Assembly: GCA_022562835.1 (NCBI GenBank) | Contig: JADFOM010000094.1 | Coordinates: 1-8,341, forward strand | Direction of reading: 5' to 3' | DNA length: 8,341 nucleotides | DNA from: Acidobacteriota bacterium | GTDB taxonomy: Bacteria > Actinomycetota > Acidimicrobiia > Acidimicrobiales > SHLQ01 | Shown: positions 1-7,473 of the stretch, piece after piece | How positions within the stretch are numbered: position 1 is the stretch's first letter | Layout: each line of letters opens with the position of its first letter | The notes under the pieces: model-generated | What the model was told of the DNA's origin: nothing | What the model saw: the letters and a program-made list of their open reading frames with translations, nothing else | The model's database searches: none | Position numbers and translations under genes: made by a program

Positions 1-1596
1 AGGGTAGAAGTCGTCGATCGGCGCCTGCGGGGTGAACGAGCGCATTGGCAGGGCCAGTTGAAGCCAGACGAGAATGATCATCACGGCTACTGCCAGCGGT
101 CGCCCGACCTTAGCGTGGCGACATGAGTAGCCAAGTGCGGTAACGATGAGGGTGGCAGCGAGGCCGAGTGCCAGTGACTTCATGAGGGGCCCGGTGAGTT
201 CTGCGGGGTCTTCGAGCGCTGACAGCTTGGAGACAAACGATGGCAGGTACCACGCGAACGTGGTTGTGAGCAGTGCGAGCAGCCCGCCGGACACGATCCG
301 CAGCGCAGTGGGTGGCGGAGACGCTTCAGTGCTGTCGGTTCGTAGCAGTGCGTCGATGCCGACCGCAGCGACGATGGAAAAGGCGAAGCCGAGAAGGAAT
401 CGCGTCCGGCCCAGATTTCCATCACCCAGGCCGGGTATCTCATAGGCGAGTGCAAGGAGCGGCCCGCCTAGGTAGACGAGTACGAAGACGACCATCGCGG
501 TTAGCGATGCGAAGCCGACCGCGTAACACGCCGGTCTTGTGAGGCGTATCCGTCCGCTCACCGTAGCGATGAGGGTTCCCGCGGCCACCGTCATCATGAT
601 GAGCCCGACGGTGGTCGCGCTTGCCGCGTTGGACGTACCGAGCCAGTTCCTTGTCGCATCCAGTGGCCCGTAGACCGATGTGTCAAAGAGGCCGAACGAC
701 TCGAGCGCCGAAAGATGTGAGTCTTCGTCGAATTGTCGGGATTCGCGAAGCCCGGACCCGTCGAGCTGGGCCAGGAACGGAATGAGAACGAACGCGGAGA
801 TGGCGAATCCCCACAAGACGCCCGCTAAGAGACTGTAGCTGAGGCGCAGAGTCTCTGGAAGGTCGTTCTCGCCAGCGACGAGGTCGCCGCCGAGCTGCAG
901 CATGCTCCATGCGCCTGCAACGACCAGCGCGTAGACGAAGCCGGTCGGGAACCCCTCGATCCAGCACCATGCGATGGTCGTAGCGAGCCATGCGACCGTC
1001 CCGGGGCTACGTCGCTGCAGGACTCGCTCCACGGCGTGCATTAGTAGCGGGAACACGAACACGACGGTGACGCGTTGCAGGAAAACCAGGGTCGCGCCGC
1101 TGAATCCGAAGCCGATTGCTCCAATGGTGGCGGCCGAGCGGCCGATGCCGAGGCGACGGAGGAACAGGAAGGTGCCGACCTGCGCGATGAAGATGGCGAA
1201 CGCAGCACGTAGGGATGTCGCGTACCAGTGGGGGAGTACGGTGTGGCTCCAGTTGAGTGGTGACCAGATGCCGTCGAACGGCATTGTGGCCAGCGGAGTG
1301 CCGCCGGCCACGTTGGGTTCCCACTGTTGTACTCGTCCGTCGCGCACCCCGTCGTAGAAGTTGACGATGCGCGGGATCGATTCGGTTTGGTCGCCCTGGA
1401 TCGGATTTTCGACGTGGGGTGGACCGTCGAGGTTCTCCATATAGGGGGTCCAGCCCTCGAGCACGTCGATGCCACCCGTGCTGGCTTGTCCTAGCAGCGA
1501 CTGTGGCATGAAAGCGAACGTTGCGATCGCGAAGATCAAGTATGGCGTAACGCGACTGTCGAGCATCCTGCGGATCAGTGGGTGTGAGGTGATCAT
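1..1596 (-). CDS. YfhO/GT-C-like polytopic membrane protein (3' end outside window)
   Basis: Reading the minus strand from ATG at 1596 gives 532 codons with no stop before the left edge, so the C-terminal part is missing. An in-frame TAG lies three codons before the ATG, so the start cannot be further upstream; ATG at residue 11 is an alternative, and neither has a clear Shine-Dalgarno. There is a first hydrophobic segment at about residues 17-36, then a long extracytoplasmic loop with the pattern WEPNVAGGTPLA (residues 92-103). This matches the 'PLWNPYxxGGxPL' loop of YfhO-type and related GT-C membrane proteins. About ten more hydrophobic segments follow (around 129-147, 156-188, 199-235, 252-278, 327-347, 356-383, 400-418, 432-452, 470-492, 499-520). 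The stretch after the last one ends in DDFYP, as in YfhO proteins. Family members are linked to sugar decoration of envelope polymers; the substrate here is unknown. It is divergent from the SUF cluster and probably unrelated to it. Confidence 0.85.
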   Translation of the reverse strand, partial: MITSHPLIRRMLDSRVTPYLIFAIATFAFMPQSLLGQASTGGIDVLEGWTPYMENLDGPPHVENPIQGDQTESIPRIVNFYDGVRDGRVQQWEPNVAGGTPLATMPFDGIWSPLNWSHTVLPHWYATSLRAAFAIFIAQVGTFLFLRRLGIGRSAATIGAIGFGFSGATLVFLQRVTVVFVFPLLMHAVERVLQRRSPGTVAWLATTIAWCWIEGFPTGFVYALVVAGAWSMLQLGGDLVAGENDLPETLRLSYSLLAGVLWGFAISAFVLIPFLAQLDGSGLRESRQFDEDSHLSALESFGLFDTSVYGPLDATRNWLGTSNAASATTVGLIMMTVAAGTLIATVSGRIRLTRPACYAVGFASLTAMVVFVLVYLGGPLLALAYEIPGLGDGNLGRTRFLLGFAFSIVAAVGIDALLRTDSTEASPPPTALRIVSGGLLALLTTTFAWYLPSFVSKLSALEDPAELTGPLMKSLALGLAATLIVTALGYSCRHAKVGRPLAVAVMIILVWLQLALPMRSFTPQAPIDDFYP

Positions 1597-1680
1597 TGGA
1601 GACTATTTCGGCCAGCGCCCGCGCACCGGGATCGGAGGCCGTGAACGTGACACCGATGACAAGTCCAGCCCTGGCACACT

Positions 1681-1695
1681 GGAGGAATGCCAATG
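1681..1695 (+). promoter_or_regulatory. Ribosome binding site that fixes the start of the four-Cys gene
   Basis: GGAGG at 1681-1685 lies 7 nt before ATG at 1693 but only 1 nt before the in-frame ATG at 1687. The spacing favours 1693 as the true start, removing two residues from the longest reading. Confidence 0.65.
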
Positions 1696-2046
1696 CGCCA
1701 AGATTGCAAGTTTTACGAGAGCCGGTCGTACCCCAACGGTGAGACGGTGAGGAAATGTGACAAGGATCTAGCTCCCGAGGCTCCGTGGCGCTGTCCCGAA
1801 AATTGTTCTGGTTACGAACGCCGCTACGCAGACGTGAACTGGAACGTGGGCACTCTTGTCGCGCCGCCGACACCGTCGGAGCCGAGCAGTCTTGACGACG
1901 GTGACAGCGTGGCTGCCCTGCTCGATTCGGCCGAGGACATCATCAACAGCGCCGGTCCCGACATCCTCTCCGAAGTCGAGGCCGAACGTGTCTCGCAACA
2001 GGGATTAATGGGGCGGTTCAAGCGCCTTTTCCGTCGAAACCGCTGA
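1693..2046 (+). CDS. Small four-cysteine protein of unknown function, upstream of sufD
   Basis: This gene encodes 117 residues, starting at ATG 1693 with a well-placed GGAGG. I do not recognise the family. The N-terminal third holds four cysteines, C5, C22, C34 and C38 (spacing C-x16-C-x11-C-x3-C), with the local motif WRCPENCSGYERR. This looks like a small metal-binding module, either zinc or an Fe-S cluster. A Pro/Ser/Asp-rich linker follows (about 55-72), then a predicted helix rich in Ala, Asp and Glu (about 73-100), and a strongly basic tail GRFKRLFRRNR that could touch membrane, nucleic acid or a partner. It sits 45 nt before sufD on the same strand and is probably co-transcribed. Its place suggests a role in Fe-S assembly, iron handling or sensing, but that is inference from context only. 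It is divergent from the membrane-protein gene on its left. Confidence 0.75.
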   Translation: MRQDCKFYESRSYPNGETVRKCDKDLAPEAPWRCPENCSGYERRYADVNWNVGTLVAPPTPSEPSSLDDGDSVAALLDSAEDIINSAGPDILSEVEAERVSQQGLMGRFKRLFRRNR

Positions 2047-2069
2047 GGGATCCCCGCAGGGAATTCCTC
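2045..2069 (+). other. Hairpin between the four-Cys gene and sufD
   Basis: The left arm GAGGGATCCCC (2045-2055) and right arm GGGAATTCCTC (2059-2069) can pair over 11 positions with one G·U wobble and one C·A mismatch, around a GCA loop. It overlaps the upstream stop codon and ends 22 nt before the sufD start. No T-run follows, so a strong intrinsic terminator is unlikely. Partial attenuation, an RNA processing site or mRNA protection are possible. Confidence 0.4.
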
Positions 2070-2091
2070 CTACGCGGATAGGGTTAATCGC

Positions 2092-3333
2092 TTGATCGCA
2101 CAACGAAATGCCCCTCCGGGCCCTGAGTGGATGCAGAAATTCCGCGCCCTCGGTTATGACCGAGCGGAGGCCTTCGACCCCCCGGATGTGGCCGAGGAGC
2201 ACTGGCGCTACAGCCCTATCGGGAAGTTGGACTTCTCTGCACTCGAACCATATGAGTCGGATCGCCCTCAGCTGACCGGCGCCCATTCGGCCGACGCCTT
2301 CGAGGAGCGCGACGCACTCATCGTCTGCGCGGACGATGAGGTCGTCAGCGTGGAACTTTCCGGGGATGCCCTCGCCGCTGGGGTGGTGGCCGGCCGCTTG
2401 GTCGATCACCTTGAGGTCGAGTCGATCGTGGCATCGTTGCCTCAACCCGATGACCATCTCAGCGCAATGAACCAGGCCTGGTCGTCGCAACCATTGGTCA
2501 TAGATGTGCCAGCCAACGCGGTGATGGAGCGTCCGCTGGTCGTGGCGAGTCGTGCCGGCGAAGGCTCGGGGATTTCCTTTCCGCGCACCATCGTGCGGGT
2601 GGGCGAGAACGCTCAGGTGACGGTGATCGACCATCAGCGCGGAGGTCACGATCGCCAGATAGCCCCGCTGATCGATCTGCTGGTCGGTCGCGGTGCGAAC
2701 GTTCGATACATGACCTACCAGGACCTCGTCGCCAGCGCCTGGCAACTCGCCCGTCTCAGGGTCAGCGTCGACGCAGACGCGAACGTCGGGGTCTTCGCTG
2801 TTGCCCTCGGGGGAAGTTATGCCCGTCTGCAGATCGACTGCGCACTCATCGGACGTGGCTCGCATGTTCGCGTAGCGGCGGTTTACGTGAGCGGTGACCA
2901 TCAGGTGCACGACTTTCGCACCTCCCAACACCACATCGCTGAGGACACTTCGAGCGATCTTCTATTCAAAGGTGTGGTGGACGATGACGCTCAGGCGATC
3001 TACACCGGTCTCATCCATGTCGGTCCCGATGCGCGTGGTGCCAACGCCCTGCAGACGAACCGCACGATCACGTTGAGCGAAGGTGCTTCAGCCGAATCCG
3101 TACCGAATCTCGAAATCGAGAACAACGAGGTCCGATGCAGCCACGCCTCGGCGGTTGGCCCGATCGATCGCGACCAGGTGTTCTATCTCGAGAGCCGCGG
3201 CGTGCCCACGGCGCGAGCGGAGCGCTTGATCATCGAGGGATTCATCGACGCGGTTATCAGCGAATTTCCCGCCGGGCAGGAAACAGTGCGGGCCGAGGTG
3301 GCCGCCCGATTCACCGGCGAGGATGACGAATGA
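2092..3333 (+). CDS. sufD: SufD, Fe-S cluster assembly scaffold component
   Basis: This is a 413-residue SufB/SufD-family β-helix protein, close to the ~420 residues usual for SufD and shorter than SufB (~470). SufD pairs with SufB and the ATPase SufC to build Fe-S clusters in the cytosol and helps iron entry. The N-terminus has the family pattern of an early helix followed by EEHWRYSPIGKLDF, like the 'E.WRYT' motif. The C-terminal hallmark is VRCSHASAVGPIDRDQVFYL and then ESRG; C349 and H351 match the Cys-x-His pair important in E. coli SufD. The tail RAERLIIEGFIDAVI is also typical. The start is taken as TTG 2092, preceded by GGATAGGG (2076-2083); the next in-frame ATG, codon 14, is a weaker alternative but would still keep the domain. 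Its stop overlaps the Rieske gene start by ATGA. No SufB gene is seen beside it, which is unusual. Confidence 0.92.
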   Translation: MIAQRNAPPGPEWMQKFRALGYDRAEAFDPPDVAEEHWRYSPIGKLDFSALEPYESDRPQLTGAHSADAFEERDALIVCADDEVVSVELSGDALAAGVVAGRLVDHLEVESIVASLPQPDDHLSAMNQAWSSQPLVIDVPANAVMERPLVVASRAGEGSGISFPRTIVRVGENAQVTVIDHQRGGHDRQIAPLIDLLVGRGANVRYMTYQDLVASAWQLARLRVSVDADANVGVFAVALGGSYARLQIDCALIGRGSHVRVAAVYVSGDHQVHDFRTSQHHIAEDTSSDLLFKGVVDDDAQAIYTGLIHVGPDARGANALQTNRTITLSEGASAESVPNLEIENNEVRCSHASAVGPIDRDQVFYLESRGVPTARAERLIIEGFIDAVISEFPAGQETVRAEVAARFTGEDDE

Positions 3334-3656
3334 GCGCACAAGGTGAACGTTACGACGCTGGCCTGGTGAGTGATTTCGAGCCCGGCACGGTGCGCCGGGT
3401 CAAAGCAGGTGATCGCGTCGTCGCGGTAGCCCGCATCGACGATGATTTCTATGCGATCGGCGATGTTTGTTCCCATGAGAATGTCTCGCTAAGCGAGGGT
3501 GAACTCGACGCCGACGAATGCACGCTCGAGTGTGCGAAACACGGCAGCCTCTTCTCGCTCGAGACGGGCGATGCCTTGACCTTGCCGGCCCTCAAAGCCG
3601 TGCCCGTATACAAGGTCGATCGCGTGGACGACAGTGTCTGGGTGGTAGTTGGATGA
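3330..3656 (+). CDS. Rieske-type [2Fe-2S] ferredoxin in the suf operon
   Basis: This is a 108-residue single-domain Rieske protein. The cluster ligands are plain: C47-x-H49 in DVCSHENVSL and C68-x2-H71 in LECAKHGSLF. These are the two His and two Cys of a Rieske centre, with the expected ~18-residue gap between the pairs. There is no signal peptide or membrane segment, so it is soluble and cytosolic, like the ferredoxin subunits of ring-hydroxylating dioxygenases. No oxygenase genes are nearby. From memory, a similar Rieske gene sits between sufD and sufC in other actinobacterial suf operons, so its role probably lies in electron supply to, or testing of, Fe-S assembly; this is not established. 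The start ATG overlaps the sufD stop and the stop overlaps the sufC start (ATGA both times), which implies translational coupling and matched output. Confidence 0.93.
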   Translation: MSAQGERYDAGLVSDFEPGTVRRVKAGDRVVAVARIDDDFYAIGDVCSHENVSLSEGELDADECTLECAKHGSLFSLETGDALTLPALKAVPVYKVDRVDDSVWVVVG

Positions 3657-4435
3657 GTGCATTGGTGATCGAAGGGCTTCGTGCCGGGGTCGAGGGAACC
3701 GAACTGCTCCACGGGGTCAACCTGACGGTGCCGTCGGGAGAAGTCCACGCCTTGATGGGGCCGAACGGGTCGGGCAAGTCGACGCTGAGCCATGTCTTGG
3801 CCGGTCGCCCTGGTTATGAGGTGTTGGCGGGGTCCGCAACTATCGATGGCGTCGAGTTGCTGGGGTTGCCCGCATGGCAACGGGCCCGAGCCGGGTTGTT
3901 CCTGGCCATGCAGTACCCGACCGCGGTGCCGGGCGTGCGTCTGCGCGACATGTTCGAAGCGTCGGTTATCACGCGCGATATGGACGAGACGGTACTTGCC
4001 GATCAAATCACCAAGGAGATGGGACGCATCGGCTTCGAGCCGAAGTTTCTCGATCGTGAACTCAACGTCGACTTGTCGGGTGGTGAGATGAAGCGTAATG
4101 AAACACTTCAGCTCTCCGTGCTGTCGCCCCGCTTCGCGATTGTCGATGAGCTCGACTCGGGTCTCGACGTCGATGCGCTGCGCCTGGTGTCCGAGCGGGT
4201 CCAGAGCGCCAGCAGCGACGGCATGGGCATCCTTGCGATTACCCACTACACCCGACTATTCGAGGAACTGCGCCCCGACCGTGTGCATATCTTGATCGAT
4301 GGCGAGATCGTTGAATCAGGCGATGCGTCATTGGCCGACCGACTTGAGGTCGAGGGTTACGCACAATGGCAACCCGAACCTCCCGAACCTGAAGCGAAAC
4401 CCGCTGCCGACCCGTTCGCGGATCCACTCCTATGA
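3653..4435 (+). CDS. sufC: SufC paralogue 1, diverged Fe-S assembly ABC ATPase
   Basis: This is a 260-residue ABC ATPase of the SufC type. Walker A is GPNGSGKST (36-44), the Q-loop glutamine is Q87 (in AMQYP), the signature is LSGGEMKRNE (141-150), Walker B is FAIVDELDSGLD (161-172) with catalytic E166, and the switch histidine is H198 (ITHYTRL). All catalytic residues are present. It is clearly less canonical than the second SufC in this window. The usual SGGEKKRNE reads SGGEMKRNE and DETDSGLD reads DELDSGLD. The middle helical region differs, and the C-terminus carries an extra Pro/Glu/Asp-rich tail of about 25 residues. The start is ATG 3653, overlapping the Rieske stop; an upstream in-frame extension to 3518 would lie inside the Rieske gene and is rejected. 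It likely works with the neighbouring SufD; whether it forms homodimers or pairs with the other SufC is open. Confidence 0.9.
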   Translation: MSALVIEGLRAGVEGTELLHGVNLTVPSGEVHALMGPNGSGKSTLSHVLAGRPGYEVLAGSATIDGVELLGLPAWQRARAGLFLAMQYPTAVPGVRLRDMFEASVITRDMDETVLADQITKEMGRIGFEPKFLDRELNVDLSGGEMKRNETLQLSVLSPRFAIVDELDSGLDVDALRLVSERVQSASSDGMGILAITHYTRLFEELRPDRVHILIDGEIVESGDASLADRLEVEGYAQWQPEPPEPEAKPAADPFADPLL

Positions 4436-4719
4436 CCCGTTCTGCGAGGTTCGATGCCGATCAGGTCGCTCGCCGAGCAGGTGAGGTGCCGGACTGGGCG
4501 TGTTCAGCAGAGTCGCTACGTCGCAAGATCGAGTTTGGGTCGTTCGTGGAAGCCTTCGGGTTCATGTCCTCGGTGGCACTCATCGCCGAGAGGATGGACC
4601 ATCATCCAAACTGGTCGAACGTCTACAACACGGTCGAGATCGAACTCAACACCCACGATGCCGGCGGCGTCACCGAACTCGATTTCGAGCTGGCGACAGC
4701 GATCGACAAGTTGATCTAG
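4432..4719 (+). CDS. Pterin-4a-carbinolamine dehydratase family protein
   Basis: This gene encodes 95 residues, the normal length of the family (COG2154). The active-site pattern is intact: ERMDHHPNW (53-61) with H57, H58 and P59, then Y65 and N66, then THDAGGVTELD with H75 and D76. W22 and the FGSFVEAFGFM helix also fit. The classical enzyme dehydrates 4a-hydroxytetrahydropterin after aromatic amino acid hydroxylation; no such hydroxylase is seen here. Many bacterial members have other or unknown roles, including proposed links to molybdenum cofactor and to protein assembly. The ATG overlaps the sufC stop (ATGA), so it belongs to the same operon. The stop lies 4 nt from that of the convergent sufU. 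Family assignment is firm; the physiological role in a suf operon is unknown. Confidence 0.92.
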   Translation: MTRSARFDADQVARRAGEVPDWACSAESLRRKIEFGSFVEAFGFMSSVALIAERMDHHPNWSNVYNTVEIELNTHDAGGVTELDFELATAIDKLI

Positions 4720-4723
4720 CTGG

Positions 4724-5191
4724 TCAATGCCCGTCGATAGCGTCGAGCAGTGTGTTCCAAGAAAGGGTCGCGCACTTGATGCGGACCGGGAACCGCACTA
4801 CCCCGCGCAGTGCTTCTAGGTCGCCGAGCGACACCTCGTCGTCGATTTGGAGGTCCTCGTCACCGCCGTCGCCATCGAGGCCGCTCTCATGAATCGACAT
4901 CATCGCCTTGAAGACCCTGGTGATATTTTGTGCCTCATCGACGGTCATGCCCTTGACGGCGGCCGACATCATCGATGCCGATGACTGGCTTATCGAGCAG
5001 CCCTGGCCACCGATCTTGAGGTCGGTGATGAGGTCGCCATCGGTTTCGAGATAGATGACGACCTCGTCGCCGCAGAGGGGATTAAAACCCTCTGCGCGTC
5101 GCGCCGGCGGTGTCTCGAGCTCGCCACGGTTACGCGGGTTGCGATAGTGGTCGAGAATGATCTCGCGGTAGAGGTCTTCGAGTCCTGGCAT
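4724..5191 (-). CDS. sufU: SufU, zinc-dependent sulfurtransferase partner of SufS
   Basis: This is a 155-residue IscU-fold protein of the SufU branch. The ligands C40 and D42 (FNPLCGDEV), C65 (GGQGCSISQSS) and C140 (RIKCATLSW) match C41, D43, C66 and C128 of Bacillus SufU, which bind zinc and accept the persulfide from SufS. SufU members carry an insertion before the last cysteine; here it is extended and very acidic (about residues 103-126, with LDGDGGDEDLQIDDE). The start is ATG 5191, preceded by GAGGAG about 7 nt upstream. A longer in-frame reading from 5233 would overlap sufS by 32 nt and adds 14 residues before the typical MPGLEDLYRE start, so it is rejected. It lies 10 nt downstream of sufS, in the same operon. 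Confidence 0.94.
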   Translation of the reverse strand: MPGLEDLYREIILDHYRNPRNRGELETPPARRAEGFNPLCGDEVVIYLETDGDLITDLKIGGQGCSISQSSASMMSAAVKGMTVDEAQNITRVFKAMMSIHESGLDGDGGDEDLQIDDEVSLGDLEALRGVVRFPVRIKCATLSWNTLLDAIDGH

Positions 5192-5201
5192 TCCCCGCTC
5201 C

Positions 5202-6445
<1,244 letters not shown>

Positions 6446-6449
<4 letters not shown>

Positions 6450-7192
6450 TTGAATGCCCCGTAGCCGTCGACCTCGAGGGTCTTGGCGAGCTCGGTGCCA
6501 CCGGATTGCACGATGCGGCCGTCGATCATGATGTGGACGTGATCGGGTTCGATCTCATCGAGGAGTCGCTGGTAGTGCGTGATGAGCACTATGCCGAGCG
6601 CTGGGCGGGACTCGCGAACCTCGCGGATGCCATGTGCGACCACGCGCAGTGCGTCGATGTCTAGGCCGCTGTCGGTTTCGTCAAGGATGGCCAACTCGGG
6701 TTCGAGCAGCGCCATCTGGAGGATTTCGTTGCGCTTCTTCTCGCCACCTGAGAATCCTTCGTTCAGGTAGCGGTCAGCGAAGCTCGGGTCCATGCCGAGG
6801 CGGTCCATCCACTCCATGATCGAAAGGCGCAGCTCGAGCACCGAGAGGTCGATGCCTTTGCGGGCCGAGAGCGACTGACGCATGAAGTTGATGACCGAGA
6901 CGCCTTCGACGGTCTGGGGGTATTGGAACGCGAGGAAGAGCCCGGCCTTGGCGCGGACATCGGTGGGCCATGCGGTGATGTTCTCGCCTTTGAAACGAAT
7001 CGCGCCGCTGGTGATCTCGTATTCGGGAGATCCCATCAGGGTGGTGGCGAGTGTTGATTTGCCCGACCCGTTGGGGCCCATGAGAGCGTGGACCTCACCC
7101 GCGCCGACCCGAAGATCGAAACCCTTGAGGATTTCGGTGTCTTCGACCCGGGCGTGCAGGTCCTCGATCTCGAACAATGGTGCGTCGCTCAC
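6446..7192 (-). CDS. sufC: SufC paralogue 2, canonical Fe-S assembly ABC ATPase
   Basis: This is a 248-residue SufC with all family motifs: Walker A GPNGSGKST (39-47), Q90 in AFQYPQTVEGVS, signature FSGGEKKRNEILQM (147-160), Walker B LAILDETDSGLD (167-178) with E172, and H206 in ITHYQRL. The length and the SGGEKKRNE and DETDSGLDIDALR strings match standard SufC, unlike the diverged copy at 3653-4435. It powers conformational change of the SufB/SufD scaffold. The start is GTG 7192; the ATG at 7200 is out of frame and meets a stop at once. There is no Shine-Dalgarno, but a TACAAT box ends 7 nt upstream, so translation may begin on a leaderless transcript. It is the first gene of a sufC-sufS-sufU operon. 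Confidence 0.95.
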
Positions 7193-7198
7193 GGTCTC

Positions 7199-7204
7199 AT
7201 TGTA
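7199..7204 (-). promoter_or_regulatory. Candidate -10 box (TACAAT) for the sufC-sufS-sufU operon
   Basis: On the minus strand TACAAT occupies 7204-7199. Taking its last T as position -7 puts +1 at 7192, the G of the GTG start codon. This fits the TANNNT -10 elements and leaderless mRNAs common in actinobacteria, and it explains why no Shine-Dalgarno is seen. No good -35 hexamer lies 17 nt upstream. Confidence 0.45.
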
Positions 7205-7259
7205 TGCGACGAACGGTTTTGCACTACCGCCGTAGGAGAATCTCCAAATCCCGAAAATT

Positions 7260-7296
7260 TGGTCGTTTCACCACCTGTGAGGTGGTCAAACGACCA
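7260..7296. repeat. 17-bp inverted repeat upstream of sufC
   Basis: TGGTCGTTTCACCACCT (7260-7276) and AGGTGGTCAAACGACCA (7280-7296) are inverted repeats with one mismatch (C7269 against C7287) and a GTG spacer. The centre lies about 86 nt upstream of the sufC start. On the minus strand the hairpin is followed by AATTTTC, so it could act as a weak terminator for the small ORF ending at 7317. As DNA it could equally be an operator for a dimeric regulator. Confidence 0.6.
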
Positions 7297-7316
7297 CAGA
7301 ATTTCAGTTGGGGCTG

Positions 7317-7421
7317 CTAGAGGGGTTCAAACATCACCACGAAGAGCCCGACGGTGATGACCGGGATGGCGAACAACAGTAGGAACTGCGTGACGAGCAG
7401 CATCCATGTGAGCACCGGCAC
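7317..7421 (-). CDS. Possible small single-span membrane ORF (or remnant)
   Basis: From GTG 7421 this ORF encodes 34 residues; GTG 7415 and ATG 7403 are alternative starts. The in-frame stop upstream is only six codons before the GTG, so the ORF is short whatever start is used. Nearly the whole peptide is one hydrophobic helix (TWMLLVTQFLLLFAIPVITV and then GLFVVMF), ending in EPL. Arg-rich codons precede the start (RRGRR). GGGG about 7 nt before GTG 7421 could serve as a ribosome site. A hairpin follows 21 nt after the stop. It may be a genuine small membrane protein, or the 3' remnant of a larger membrane protein that lost its 5' end. I recognise no family, and chance in GC-rich DNA is not excluded. 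Confidence 0.35.
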   Translation of the reverse strand: MPVLTWMLLVTQFLLLFAIPVITVGLFVVMFEPL

Positions 7422-7473
7422 GCGGCGACCCCGACGGTGTCAGACCACGGGTTCGCGTTGACAACCCCAGCTT

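Noticed and set aside
974..1357. Plus-strand ORF opposite the YfhO-like gene
   Set aside because: The minus-strand frame here is a continuous hydrophobic membrane protein with family motifs; the plus frame is Arg/Pro-rich noise.
1007..1873. Minus-strand ORF of 288 codons spanning the membrane-protein and four-Cys genes
   Set aside because: It is out of frame with the membrane-protein frame, covers two genes on different strands, and its product is Arg/His/Ser-rich with no domain, as expected for a shadow frame.
2005..2934. Long minus-strand ORF (309 codons) opposite sufD
   Set aside because: It lies antisense to a clear SufD with family motifs. Long antisense frames are expected in high-GC DNA, and its translation has no recognisable domain.
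3518..3652. 45-codon N-terminal extension of the plus-strand SufC
   Set aside because: It lies wholly within the Rieske gene. The ATGA overlap start at 3653 matches the pattern of the operon and the normal SufC N-terminus.
3449..4246. Minus-strand ORF of 265 codons opposite the Rieske gene and sufC
   Set aside because: It is antisense to two well-supported genes and has no recognisable motif.
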